Shown here one piece after another: positions 51,541-61,436 of a stretch of 64,000 bases of DNA. Each line of letters starts with the position of its first letter. Within the stretch, counting starts at the first letter, position 1. This DNA is from Ruegeria_C sp041537925. Lineage in GTDB: Bacteria; Pseudomonadota; Alphaproteobacteria; Rhodobacterales; Rhodobacteraceae. Under the pieces are notes generated by a model that was not told where the DNA came from, made no database searches, and saw nothing but the letters and a program-made list of their open reading frames with translations. A program made the translations under genes and the position numbers. Where the stretch lies: the NCBI RefSeq assembly GCF_041537925.1, contig NZ_JBGOSH010000008.1, positions 178,079-242,078 on the forward strand, in the 5' to 3' direction.

Positions 51541-52623
51541 ATGATCGTTCTGGAAAAGAGACCCCAGCCCTCACAGGCCTGGTCGCTGGCCACGCCGCTT
51601 GTCGCGGTTCTGGCCACCATGTTCTTTGGTGGGCTGCTGTTTGCCGCGCTGGGAAAAAACCCGGTCGAGTCGATCATGACCATCTTCTGGGAACCACTTT
51701 TTGGTGAGTTCTCGTTCTACTACCGCCCACAACTGTTGGTCAAAGGCGCGCCATTGGTGCTGATCGCGATCGGGCTTTCGCTGGGCTTCAAGGCGGGCAT
51801 CTGGAACATCGGTGCCGAAGGCCAATACATCATGGGCGCCATCGTCGGCGCGGGTGTCGGGCTGGCCTTTTATCCGCTCGAAGCGTGGTACATCTTTCCG
51901 CTGATGGTGATCGGCGGCGCTCTGGGGGGCTGGGCCTGGGCCATGATTCCGGCCTTACTGAAGGTCCGGTTCGGTACCAACGAAATACTCGTATCGCTGA
52001 TGCTGGTCTATGTGGCCGAACAGATGCTGGCCTCGGTTTCGTTGGGGCTTTTAAAAAACCCCGAAGGGTTCGGCTTTCCCGGATCGCGCAATTTCCAATC
52101 TTATGCCAGCGCCTATAACGCCGAACTTGTCGAGGGGTCCGGCATGCATTGGGGTGTCGTGGCCGCCCTGATCGCAGTGATCTTTGCCTATGTGCTGCTC
52201 AACCGGCATATGCTGGGCTTTCACATCCGGCTGACTGGAGAGGCCCCGCGTGCGGCGCGGTTTGCGGGCGTCAACCCGGCGCGGCTGATCCTGTTCTGTC
52301 TGGGCCTCTCAGGCGCACTGGCTGGCCTTGCGGGGCTGTTCGAGGTGTCCGGCCCCTCAGGTCAGGTCAGCATCGATTTCAATGTGGGTTATGGCTTTAC
52401 CGCGATCATCGTGGCCTTTTTGGGCCGGTTGCATCCGGTGGGCATCCTACTTGCGGGCAGCCTGATGGCGCTGACCTATATCGGCGGCGAGATCGCGCAA
52501 TCCGAACTGGGCCTGCCCGCCGCTGCTATCCAGGTGTTTCAGGGAATGCTGCTGTTCTTCCTGCTCGCCTTCGATCTTCTGACCAATTACCGCCTCCGAC
52601 TGGCGCTGAAAGAGGTAGCTTGA
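51541..52623 (+). CDS. ABC transporter permease, BMP/nucleoside type (first)
   Basis: A 360-residue inner-membrane permease of the BPD_transp_2 family (YufP-like) with about ten hydrophobic helices. Its typical region GLSLGFKAGIWNIGAEGQYIMGAIVGAGVG lies near residues 80-110 in conserved pieces, and GEAPRAARFAGVNPARLILFCLGLSGALAGLAG marks the cytoplasmic loop contacting the ATPase. It starts 30 bases after the ATPase gene and ends three bases before the second permease. Together they form the heteromeric pore. Confidence 0.92.
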   Translation: MIVLEKRPQPSQAWSLATPLVAVLATMFFGGLLFAALGKNPVESIMTIFWEPLFGEFSFYYRPQLLVKGAPLVLIAIGLSLGFKAGIWNIGAEGQYIMGAIVGAGVGLAFYPLEAWYIFPLMVIGGALGGWAWAMIPALLKVRFGTNEILVSLMLVYVAEQMLASVSLGLLKNPEGFGFPGSRNFQSYASAYNAELVEGSGMHWGVVAALIAVIFAYVLLNRHMLGFHIRLTGEAPRAARFAGVNPARLILFCLGLSGALAGLAGLFEVSGPSGQVSIDFNVGYGFTAIIVAFLGRLHPVGILLAGSLMALTYIGGEIAQSELGLPAAAIQVFQGMLLFFLLAFDLLTNYRLRLALKEVA

Positions 52624-52626
52624 CCC

Positions 52627-53547
52627 ATGGACCTGTCAGCAATCAATCCCGTCCTGCTGGTTGCCTCTCTGATGGTGGCTGCAACCCCGCTACTCCTCGC
52701 TGCAATCGGAGAGTTGGTGGTCGAGAAAGCCGGTGTTCTGAACCTGGGCGTCGAGGGTATGATGATCATCGGTGCGATCTGCGGCTTTGCCATAACGGTC
52801 GAGACCGGGTCGACCCTGTTCGGCTTCATTGCGGCGGCGGCTGGCGGCGCGATCCTGTCGCTGTTGTTTGTCCTGCTGACGCAAGTGGCACTGGCCAATC
52901 AGGTGGCCTCTGGCCTAGCCCTGACGCTGTTCGGCCTGGGTCTGAGCGCGCTGATGGGGCAGAGCTATGTGGGCGTCAAACCGCCCAGCACGCCCGAATT
53001 GAATATTCCGGGGCTGAGCGACCTGCCGGTGGTCGGCCCGATCCTGTTCAGTCACGATCTGGTGCTTTACTTCGGCATCGCGCTGATCGCTGTCGTCTGG
53101 GCCGTCCTAAAATACACACGAGTGGGCTTGATCCTGCGTGCGGTGGGTGAAAACCACGACGCTGCCCATGCGCTGGGATACAAGGTGATCCGCATTCGCG
53201 TCCTCGCTATCATGTTCGGTGGCGCCTGCGCCGGCCTGGGCGGGGCCTATATCAGCCTCGTGCGGGTGCCTCAATGGACCGAGGGCATGACCGCCGGCAT
53301 CGGCTGGATCGCTCTGGCGCTGGTGGTGTTTGCCAGCTGGAAACCCTGGCGGGTTTTACTTGGGGCCTATCTGTTCGGGGGAATCACCGTGCTACAGCTT
53401 AACCTGCAGGCAGCTGGCGTTGCCATTCCGGTCGAGTATCTGGCAATGTCGCCCTACATCATCACGATCCTTGTGCTTGTGATCCTTTCGGCGGACAAAA
53501 GTGGCGCGCCTGCTTCGCTCGGCCGGATTTTCCATGCCTCGCACTAG
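52627..53547 (+). CDS. ABC transporter permease, BMP/nucleoside type (second)
   Basis: A 306-residue permease of the same family (YufQ-like), with about eight hydrophobic helices. It begins with the typical LVAATPLLLAAIGELVVEKAGVLNLGVEGMM pattern in conserved pieces (near residues 16-46) and has GENHDAAHALGYKVIRIRVLAIMFGGACAGLGGA as the coupling region. It pairs with the preceding permease. The binding-protein gene follows 33 bases later with a GGGGAG site. Confidence 0.92.
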   Translation: MDLSAINPVLLVASLMVAATPLLLAAIGELVVEKAGVLNLGVEGMMIIGAICGFAITVETGSTLFGFIAAAAGGAILSLLFVLLTQVALANQVASGLALTLFGLGLSALMGQSYVGVKPPSTPELNIPGLSDLPVVGPILFSHDLVLYFGIALIAVVWAVLKYTRVGLILRAVGENHDAAHALGYKVIRIRVLAIMFGGACAGLGGAYISLVRVPQWTEGMTAGIGWIALALVVFASWKPWRVLLGAYLFGGITVLQLNLQAAGVAIPVEYLAMSPYIITILVLVILSADKSGAPASLGRIFHASH

Positions 53548-53580
53548 AGGCCAACTCAATAACCAACTGGGGAGAACCTG

Positions 53581-54654
53581 ATGAAACTTACCACTCTTCT
53601 TGCAACGGCGGCGATGGCGCTGGGGATGGCGACCGCTGGCGTCGCGCAGGACAAGACCAAGGTCGGCTTTGTCTATGTCGGCCCTGTCGGCGACGGCGGC
53701 TGGACCTATGAACACGACAAGGGCCGTAAGGCAGTCGAAGCCGAGTTCGGCGACCAGGTCGAAACGGTGTTTGTCGAATCCGTGCCCGAAGGTCCCGATT
53801 CCGAACGGGTGATGACACAGATGGCGCTGGACGGGGCCGACCTGATCTTCACCACTTCCTTCGGCTACATGGACCCAACCATCAACGTGGCCAAGAAATT
53901 CCCAAAGGTGAAATTCGAACACGCCACCGGCTACAAGACCGCACCGAACGTATCGGTCTATTCCGCACGCTTCTACGAAGGCCGCGCGGTGCAGGGCCAT
54001 ATCGCGGGCAAGATGACCAAATCGAACGTCGTTGGCTATATCGGCTCCTACCCGATCCCCGAAGTGATCCGGGGCATCAACTCGGCCTATATCCACGCCA
54101 AGAAGGTGAACCCGGATGTCGAATTCAAGATCGTCTGGGCCTACACTTGGTTTGATCCGGCAAAAGAGGCGGACGCCGCCAAGGTCCTGATCGAACAGGG
54201 TGCCGACGTGATCCTGCAGCATACCGATTCCACCGCGCCGCAGGCCGCGGCCCAGGACGCAGGCAACGTGATCACCTTTGGCCAGGCCTCGGACATGAGC
54301 GAATATGCTCCGATGCCGCGTGTCAGCTCGATCATCGACAATTGGGCGCCGTACTATATCGCCCGCACCAAGGCGGTGATGGATGGCACGTGGGAATCCG
54401 TGAACACCTGGGACGGCATCGCGCAGGGCATGGTCGAAATCGGCGAGATCTCCGACGCGGTTCCGGCTGATGTCAAGGAAGAGGCGCTGGCGATGAAAGC
54501 CGCGATGTCCGATGGCAGCTATCACCCATTCACAGGCCCGCTGAAAAAGCAGGATGGCAGCGACTGGCTGGGCGAAGGTGAAACCGCCGATGACGGCACG
54601 CTGGCTGGCATGAACTTCTATGTCGAAGGTCTGGAAGGCGAGATTCCGCAATAA
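53581..54654 (+). CDS. BMP family ABC transporter substrate-binding protein
   Basis: A 357-residue periplasmic binding protein with a cleavable signal (residues 1-22, GVAQ) and no lipobox cysteine, so it should be soluble in the periplasm. The BMP/PnrA-type fold is shown by KVGFVYVGPVGDGGWTYEHDKGRKA, DLIFTTSFGYMDPT, the IGSYPIPEVIRGINS strand and a late WGAP-like NWAPYYIARTKAVMDGTW. BMP proteins bind nucleosides or purines. Being last in the xdh operon, it supports import of purines that xanthine dehydrogenase then oxidises. A strong terminator follows. Confidence 0.92.
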   Translation: MKLTTLLATAAMALGMATAGVAQDKTKVGFVYVGPVGDGGWTYEHDKGRKAVEAEFGDQVETVFVESVPEGPDSERVMTQMALDGADLIFTTSFGYMDPTINVAKKFPKVKFEHATGYKTAPNVSVYSARFYEGRAVQGHIAGKMTKSNVVGYIGSYPIPEVIRGINSAYIHAKKVNPDVEFKIVWAYTWFDPAKEADAAKVLIEQGADVILQHTDSTAPQAAAQDAGNVITFGQASDMSEYAPMPRVSSIIDNWAPYYIARTKAVMDGTWESVNTWDGIAQGMVEIGEISDAVPADVKEEALAMKAAMSDGSYHPFTGPLKKQDGSDWLGEGETADDGTLAGMNFYVEGLEGEIPQ

Positions 54655-54680
54655 GCGATCGGGTAATTACCGACAGGAAG

Positions 54681-54707
54681 GGCCGCCCGGATCGGGCGGC
54701 CTTTTTT
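54681..54707 (+). terminator. Strong intrinsic terminator of the xdh-BMP operon
   Basis: GGCCGCCCG and CGGGCGGCC form a nine-base perfect stem with a three-base loop, followed by TTTTTT, 26 bases after the binding-protein stop. Confidence 0.9.
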
Positions 54708-54833
54708 GTTCGCCGGTGTCGTTCTCGACAGAGTCGGCGATGCTCCCAAATCGCCTGCCACCACCCTCGCCGCCGCGCTGTGAGCATTCGATCATCATTG
54801 GTGCGTCGCCCACAGCACCCGCTTTTTCCCTGT

Positions 54834-55724
54834 TCAGCCGAAGGCCTCGCAATAGCGTTGTCGCAAAAAGGTGCTGCGGCGTCCGAAAATTGATCCGGGG
54901 ATTCGACTTCCGGGCAGGTTCCAAACGACAAACTCGGGGCTCAGGCTATGAGTTCCCAAGCGGATCATGCCGATGTCGCGGCAGATCTGGGCCCCGCTCG
55001 GCGAGACAGAAATCGTTCCCAAGCCGTGCAGGAAAACCTCGCGCTCCGCGAGTGTTTCGAGGAAGCCCACAAACGACGACATCAACAGAGAACTGGCAGC
55101 CTCATGGCCGGGTCGCACGATCAGTGCGGGACAATAACCGAAATAGGTTCCTGGCAGGATCGGGCGGCGCAACCGGTCCACACTCAGATCGCATTCGATC
55201 AACCGGCCTGCCCGGAACAGCGCCTCATCCTCGGGCAGCAGAAACGGCAGGGTCCATTTCGCGACCATTGCGCCGTCACACATGATGGCCGCCCAATGCG
55301 AACGGAAGATCTCATAGATCGGCAGGAACACATCCACATTGGGCTCCAACTCGGACGGCAGGTCGTGCAGCTCGGCATCCGCCATTGCGATGGAGGCCAG
55401 GCAGGCTGCCCGCCACGACCCCTCGAACACCGTCTCGACCAGCGTGTCATCCAGTAGGCGATAGCGGCTATTTGCGGGTTTCCTCCTTGCCCCCCAATCC
55501 TTGCGGCAGGCAATTACATCAGCCTGGCTCCAGCCGAGGCGATCGGACAGCCGATACTCGAGATCACCCCGGATGAACGAGAGCGAGCGTTCATATTTTC
55601 CGATCGCATCCACGCTCACCCCCAACTGTTCCGCAAGCTGCTCCTGCGTCATCCGGCCGTTTTGGCCATGTGACGTGCGATGCGCTTTTAGCATGCGCGC
55701 GAATCTGGAGGCTCCATCCGTCAT
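54834..55724 (-). CDS. HTH (XRE-type) regulator with large C-terminal domain
   Basis: A 296-residue protein. Residues about 8-65 form a Cro/C1-type HTH (FARMLKAHRTSHGQNGRMTQEQLAEQLGVSVDAIGKYERS in pieces). The remaining 220 residues have FLPIYEIFRSHWAAIMCDGAMVAKWTLPFL, then GYCPALIVRPGHEAASSLLMSSF and CRDIGMIRLG in order, reminiscent of a degenerate GNAT or sensor domain; I cannot name the family firmly. It is convergent with the xdh-BMP operon and stands alone. The ATG at 55724 precedes the HTH closely; nineteen further in-frame codons upstream are unlikely coding. Confidence 0.75.
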   Translation of the reverse strand: MTDGASRFARMLKAHRTSHGQNGRMTQEQLAEQLGVSVDAIGKYERSLSFIRGDLEYRLSDRLGWSQADVIACRKDWGARRKPANSRYRLLDDTLVETVFEGSWRAACLASIAMADAELHDLPSELEPNVDVFLPIYEIFRSHWAAIMCDGAMVAKWTLPFLLPEDEALFRAGRLIECDLSVDRLRRPILPGTYFGYCPALIVRPGHEAASSLLMSSFVGFLETLAEREVFLHGLGTISVSPSGAQICRDIGMIRLGTHSLSPEFVVWNLPGSRIPGSIFGRRSTFLRQRYCEAFG

Positions 55725-55900
55725 GGGAACACCGGACCTGTTACCAACATGGAGCCATAACGATGGCACCACGGTCCACACATTGCAAAGAGAGATACGG
55801 GTGACTTACGGATGCTTGCGGGCCTACGGCTCTTGTCGGTTCAGAAAGAACCCTCCTGCGTGCAGGATAAAGCGCATCCATCCTGTGAGGAGTAAATCCC

Positions 55901-56095
55901 GTGACCCGAAGGATTTCAGCAAGTTATTTCATGATCGGACAACGTGCACCGAGGTCAGGCCAGACCGGGGATCGGTCGCGCATCAAGCCAACGAGAGAAG
56001 AAGACCCACGGCCAAGACCCCGGCGCGCACCGGGATGGTCGGACCGGCGCAGGCGGTTCAGGGGGCTGATTGCCCTGGAACATCAAGCCCAGTAA
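55901..56095 (+). CDS. Possible small basic protein
   Basis: A GTG with an excellent GAGGAG site eight bases upstream (55887-55892) opens a 64-codon frame rich in Arg/Pro (RIKPTREEDPRPRPRRAP, GWSDRRRRFRGLIAL) that closes with TAA 20 bases before a hairpin with T-rich tail. I recognise no family. Composition alone could arise by chance in GC-rich DNA; the ribosome-binding site and following hairpin are the only support. Confidence 0.25.
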   Translation: MTRRISASYFMIGQRAPRSGQTGDRSRIKPTREEDPRPRPRRAPGWSDRRRRFRGLIALEHQAQ

Positions 56096-56118
56096 TTGAG
56101 ACGCTCGCTCAAAGGAAA

Positions 56119-56142
56119 AGGCCGCTCCTGTTTGGAGCGGCC
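56119..56142. terminator. Bidirectional terminator hairpin downstream of tuf
   Basis: GGCCGCTCC and GGAGCGGCC form a nine-base stem around a TGTTT loop. On the minus strand it is followed by TTTTCC about 75 bases after the tuf stop; on the plus strand by TTTGTTTGTTTC. It most likely ends the tuf transcript. Confidence 0.8.
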
Positions 56143-56216
56143 TTTGTTTGTTTCTATGGTGCGGGCTCGCTTTGCTCCTTCGGAGCAACGGCTGCCCACC
56201 AGTCGGCAAAGCCGAC

Positions 56217-57392
<1,176 letters not shown>

Positions 57393-57500
57393 GTCCTTGG
57401 CGCCCTTTTGCGTTTTGGGGGACCCAAGGTCCCGGTTAGCATCTGCGCGCGCGGGATATTTGGTTCAAAAGGGAAAATCAAGCGGAACCGTGCAACAGGC

Positions 57501-58085
57501 CTAGCTACCGGTCGGGTTTTCTGTCTCGGTTGTGGGTACCGCGTCAGGTCGGGCATCAAACCAACCATCTTTCTGATGCTCTTCGGCCAGCCATTCCTCT
57601 ATTGCATCGGCGACTTTCAGGGACAGCCCCGCGATCTGCTGCTCCATGGTGCGGCTATGCCCCGACCCGACCAGGGCGCTTTCGCCGGTCGTGTCTTCGA
57701 GAACCTGAATGCGGTGCTCGCGGGCCAGCATCTTTTTCCGTCCGACGTCATAAACATAGACATCCACGATCGCGATGCTCTTGGGATTGTAGATCACCGG
57801 CACACCCGGCGGAGCCAGCATGTAGGCACCCAGATAGACGCCGATATCGTATTCCTGTCTGCCCTCATAACGCCCCAGCCGCGCCTCGATGGCATTTGTC
57901 AGCGCCGCCTTCCATGCCTCGGGCGTGGCATCACGCGACACCGGTCCCTTGACCGCCTTGTCAGCAACCACGTGATTGATGCGCAGTTTGAAATCTCCGA
58001 GATCTTCGGGTTTTTCATCTATCTGGGTCTGCGTACATGCCGCCAACAGGGCAAGCCCACCGGCAAGAGCAAAAGTGCGGATCAT
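57501..58085 (-). CDS. Lipoprotein of unknown function
   Basis: A 194-residue protein with a lipoprotein signal (GGLALLAAC, Cys17). The mature part begins TQTQIDEKPEDLGDFKLRINH and contains AWKAALTNAIEARLGRYEG, YDIGVYLGAYMLAPPGVPVIYNPKSIA and VDVYVYDVGRKKML in order; the end is acidic. It would be anchored in a periplasmic leaflet. Similar proteins appear conserved in Rhodobacterales, but I cannot attach a function. It is 108 bases upstream of tuf on the same strand and 101 bases after parC. Confidence 0.7.
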   Translation of the reverse strand: MIRTFALAGGLALLAACTQTQIDEKPEDLGDFKLRINHVVADKAVKGPVSRDATPEAWKAALTNAIEARLGRYEGRQEYDIGVYLGAYMLAPPGVPVIYNPKSIAIVDVYVYDVGRKKMLAREHRIQVLEDTTGESALVGSGHSRTMEQQIAGLSLKVADAIEEWLAEEHQKDGWFDARPDAVPTTETENPTGS

Positions 58086-58186
58086 GATTGTCCCGTCTCG
58101 ATTGGTTCCTCAGGGGTGATCTTAGACCACCTCTGATGTGTTTCTCCAAGCAGCATGGGCGAGTTTTCTCCGGCCATGAGCGCGGT

Positions 58187-60535
58187 TCAAGAAAATTTGT
58201 AGTTGCGCGGGAAGCCATGCGGGGGCCGTTTTCCCACCCCTGCCCGCTTGGCCAGCCATTGGGTCAGATCACCCTCATGCCGGGTCTTGTCGCCGCCCAT
58301 GGTCCAACGCAGCCCGTCGTCCCAGTTGAAGGTCGTCACATCCGAAAGCCCGCCATCCAGTTCCAGCGATCCCTGCTTGCCACGCGCCATATTGTATTTC
58401 TGCAGCCGCACCCCCTTGCCGCGCCCCATCTCGGGCAGTTCCGAAGTTGGGAAAACAAGGAACTTGCCGTTCTGTGACACCACCGCAACGTGATCGCCCG
58501 CCACCGGCGTGCAGATCAGCGCGCGGTCGTCGCCCTTGACGTTGAGCACCTGTTTGCCGCCGCGGGTCTGCGCTACGACCTCAACCTCGGGCACAACAAA
58601 GCCGTTGCCCGTGCTAGAGGCCACCAGCAGCTTGCGTTCAGGCGAATGGATCAGGATGTCGATGATCTCGGCCTCATTGGGCAGATCGACCATCAGCCTG
58701 AGCGGCTCGCCCATGCCGCGCCCGCCAGGTAGATTCGACGCGCTGACCGTATAGAACCGCCCGTTGCTGGCGAAGATCAGCAACCGGTCCGTGGTTTCGG
58801 CATGGAAGATGAAACGGGGGCCATCTCCATCCTTGAATTTGAGCTCGCGTTTGAGGTCGATATGACCGGTCATCGCCCGGACCCATCCCATCTGTGAACA
58901 AACCACGGTGATCGGCTCGCGGTCGATCATCGCTTCAAGCGGCACTTCTTCGACTTGGCCTGCCTCGGCAAAGCGGGTGCGGCGCGCGCCGCCTTCATAG
59001 TCCTTGCCGAAGGTCTTGCGGGTCTCGCGCAGCTGTTCGGCGATACGGGCCCATTGCAGATCGGTGCTCTCCAGCAGGTCCTCGATCCCGGCGCGTTCCA
59101 GCATCAGCGCATCGCGCTCGCGGATCAATTCCATCTCTTCCAGCCGCCGCAAGCTGCGCAGGCGCATGTTCAGGATCGCGTCGACCTGAACCTCGGTCAA
59201 TTCGCCCTCACCGGGCGCGGGTGAGACATAGTCACTCTCGTCAGTGGCACGGACATGGTCCTTGCCCCAATCCTCGCGCATCAGAGCCGCCTTGGGGTCG
59301 TCGTCATAGCGGATGATATCGATCACCCGGTCGAGGTTCAGGAAGGCAACAATGAAGCCTTCCAGCACTTCCAGCCGATGGTCGATCTTGCCCAGCCGAT
59401 AGCGCGATCGCCGCAGCAGCACCTCTTGACGGTGATCGAGGAAGGCACGCAGCACCTCCTTCATCGAGCAGACCTTGGGGGTCACCCCGTCAATCAGCAC
59501 GTTCATGTTGAGCGAGAACCGCACCTCAAGGTCCGAGTTGCGGTAGAGCATGTTCATCAAAACGTCCGGATCGACATTCTTCGAGCGTGGCTCAAGGATC
59601 AGGCGGATGTCGTCGGCGCTTTCGTCGCGCACATCACCCAGGATCGGAATTTTTTTGGTCTGGATCACCTCGGCGATCTTTTCGATCAGCTTGGATTTCT
59701 GGACCTGATAGGGGATCTCGGTGACCACTATCTGCCACTGGCCACGGCCCAGATCCTCGACCTCGTATTTGCAGCGCAGCCGGAAGCTTCCGCGCCCAGT
59801 GCGATAGGCCTGCGCAATGTTCTCGGGCGGCTCGACAATGATGCCGCCGGTCGGAAAATCGGGGCCCGGCACATAGTTCAGCAGCGTGTCGTCGCGCGCA
59901 TCGGGTGTCTTGATCAGATGCAGGCAGGCGTCGCACAACTCGGCAATGTTGTGCGGCGGGATGTTGGTGGCCATCCCCACCGCGATCCCGCTGGAGCCGT
60001 TGGCCAGCAGGTTGGGAAATTGCGCCGGCAGCACCACCGGTTCGGTGAGCGTGCCGTCATAATTTTCCCGGAAATCGACCGCGTCCTCGTTCAGACCCTC
60101 AAGCAGCGCCTCGGCCACGATGGTCATCCGCGCTTCGGTATAGCGCGAGGCCGCCGGGTTATCGCCATCGATATTGCCGAAGTTCCCCTGCCCGTCGACC
60201 AGCGGGTAGCGCACGTTGAAATCCTGTGCCAGGCGCGCCATCGCATCATAGATCGCCGCATCACCATGCGGATGATAGTTGCCCATCACGTCGCCCGAGA
60301 TTTTGGCCGACTTGCGGAATCCGCCCGTCGCGTTCAGCCGCAGTTCCCGCATCGCGAACAATATGCGCCTGTGAACCGGCTTTAGACCGTCACGCGCATC
60401 AGGCAGGGCCCGGTGCATGATGGTCGATAGCGCATAGGTCAGATAGCGGTCACCAATGGCGCGGCGCAGCGGTTCGGCCACTTCGGAGCCCGGTTCGGGC
60501 AACTTCATGTTGGGGTCATCGATCGTATCGCTCAT
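58187..60535 (-). CDS. parC: DNA topoisomerase IV subunit A
   Basis: A 782-residue type IIA topoisomerase subunit that cuts and rejoins DNA with ParE to decatenate chromosomes. The catalytic tyrosine is in NPAASRYTEARMT (about residue 135). Also seen are YALSTIMHRALPDARDGLKPVHRRIL at the start in pieces, GNYHPHGDAAIYDAMARLAQ, and GIAVGMATNIPPHNI. The C-terminal region has the degenerate beta-pinwheel blades of ParC rather than the GyrA-box, which favours ParC over GyrA. The quinolone-determining region reads G-D-A-A-I, so the position equal to E. coli Ser80 is an alanine. Confidence 0.93.
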   Translation of the reverse strand: MSDTIDDPNMKLPEPGSEVAEPLRRAIGDRYLTYALSTIMHRALPDARDGLKPVHRRILFAMRELRLNATGGFRKSAKISGDVMGNYHPHGDAAIYDAMARLAQDFNVRYPLVDGQGNFGNIDGDNPAASRYTEARMTIVAEALLEGLNEDAVDFRENYDGTLTEPVVLPAQFPNLLANGSSGIAVGMATNIPPHNIAELCDACLHLIKTPDARDDTLLNYVPGPDFPTGGIIVEPPENIAQAYRTGRGSFRLRCKYEVEDLGRGQWQIVVTEIPYQVQKSKLIEKIAEVIQTKKIPILGDVRDESADDIRLILEPRSKNVDPDVLMNMLYRNSDLEVRFSLNMNVLIDGVTPKVCSMKEVLRAFLDHRQEVLLRRSRYRLGKIDHRLEVLEGFIVAFLNLDRVIDIIRYDDDPKAALMREDWGKDHVRATDESDYVSPAPGEGELTEVQVDAILNMRLRSLRRLEEMELIRERDALMLERAGIEDLLESTDLQWARIAEQLRETRKTFGKDYEGGARRTRFAEAGQVEEVPLEAMIDREPITVVCSQMGWVRAMTGHIDLKRELKFKDGDGPRFIFHAETTDRLLIFASNGRFYTVSASNLPGGRGMGEPLRLMVDLPNEAEIIDILIHSPERKLLVASSTGNGFVVPEVEVVAQTRGGKQVLNVKGDDRALICTPVAGDHVAVVSQNGKFLVFPTSELPEMGRGKGVRLQKYNMARGKQGSLELDGGLSDVTTFNWDDGLRWTMGGDKTRHEGDLTQWLAKRAGVGKRPPHGFPRNYKFS

Positions 60536-60738
60536 ATATGATGTGATACGACGCCAGAAGGCAGGCGTAAAGCGAGCCTGTGTGTTTTCCCACAGTGCTG
60601 GTGGGGTTTTCCACAGCTTATGGGGAGCAGGGCGCGAATCCTCCCCGATTTTTCGACTCGTGACCCCGGTTATGGTAAGGTGAGGGTGTTAAGTCTGCTG
60701 CTGATTCCGGGTGTTTATTTAGTACGAGGAGGCGCGCC

Positions 60739-61368
60739 ATGCGCTTGGTTATTGTATCTTTTGCTTTCATGGGCTTTGCCTTTTATGAACTCAGCGGCGG
60801 CGCTGATTTCGAGCCGCGCGGTGAACGCGGATCGAAACTGGAAATAGTGGCGCAGGTCCCGAAAGACGAAACACCGCCCGTCAAGATCGCCTCTTCCTCG
60901 CCAGAGCTTGTCCCGGAACCGGTCATCGAGCCGCAGCCGACCACGCAACCTGTCCAGACAGCGACACCCGAACCCGAGGCGCAGGACGCGCTGGCCCGGC
61001 TGGCGCAGGTCAATGTCATCGGCACCACTGACAGCCTGTTCCAGACCCCGACCGAAGACACGATCACGCTGGCCTCTCTACAAGAGGGCCTGCTGTCCGC
61101 TGAAACCGTGACAGATGCGCAGGAACCCGAGCAGCCGCTAGCAACCACGCTTGCCGAACCCGATCGCGATATTCGCGAAATCACCGGCACCCGCGTCAAC
61201 ATGCGCGACGGTCCCGGTACAATATATCCGGTGATCACACGTCTGAATATCGGCCACCAGGTCGAGGTGCTGGACAGCTCGGGCACCGGTTGGCTGCGGC
61301 TGCGGGTTCTTCCCGAACAGCAGATTGGTTGGATTGCGGCATCACTGGTCAGCAAAAACGCCAACTGA
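60739..61368 (+). CDS. SH3b-domain protein with N-terminal membrane anchor
   Basis: A 209-residue protein. The first 17 residues are hydrophobic (MRLVIVSFAFMGFAFYEL), a probable anchor or uncleaved signal. Residues 25-140 are a disordered Pro/Glu/Thr-rich linker. Residues about 142-205 are a bacterial SH3 domain with TGTRVNMRDGPGTIYPVITRL and the GWIAASLV end. It would sit in the periplasm and may bind cell-wall peptides. It is divergent from parC. No enzymatic domain. Confidence 0.82.
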   Translation: MRLVIVSFAFMGFAFYELSGGADFEPRGERGSKLEIVAQVPKDETPPVKIASSSPELVPEPVIEPQPTTQPVQTATPEPEAQDALARLAQVNVIGTTDSLFQTPTEDTITLASLQEGLLSAETVTDAQEPEQPLATTLAEPDRDIREITGTRVNMRDGPGTIYPVITRLNIGHQVEVLDSSGTGWLRLRVLPEQQIGWIAASLVSKNAN

Positions 61369-61436
61369 ACTTGACAGCGCATTGCGCCAATCCCGCCCTG
61401 CGGTCATAGAGACTTCGGTTGCAGGCAAGAGGCGAA

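Larger units (their letters stand above)
55782..56216. other. Intergenic region before the tuf 3' end
   Basis: 435 bases. It holds one possible small gene (55901-56095) and the hairpin at 56119-56142. I looked for tRNA-Trp and secE, which follow tuf in many genomes, and found neither. Confidence 0.4.

Noticed and set aside
55782..56216. tRNA-Trp or secE/nusG following tuf
   Set aside because: No cloverleaf, no GGTTCGA-type T-arm and no SecE-like frame was found in the gap.
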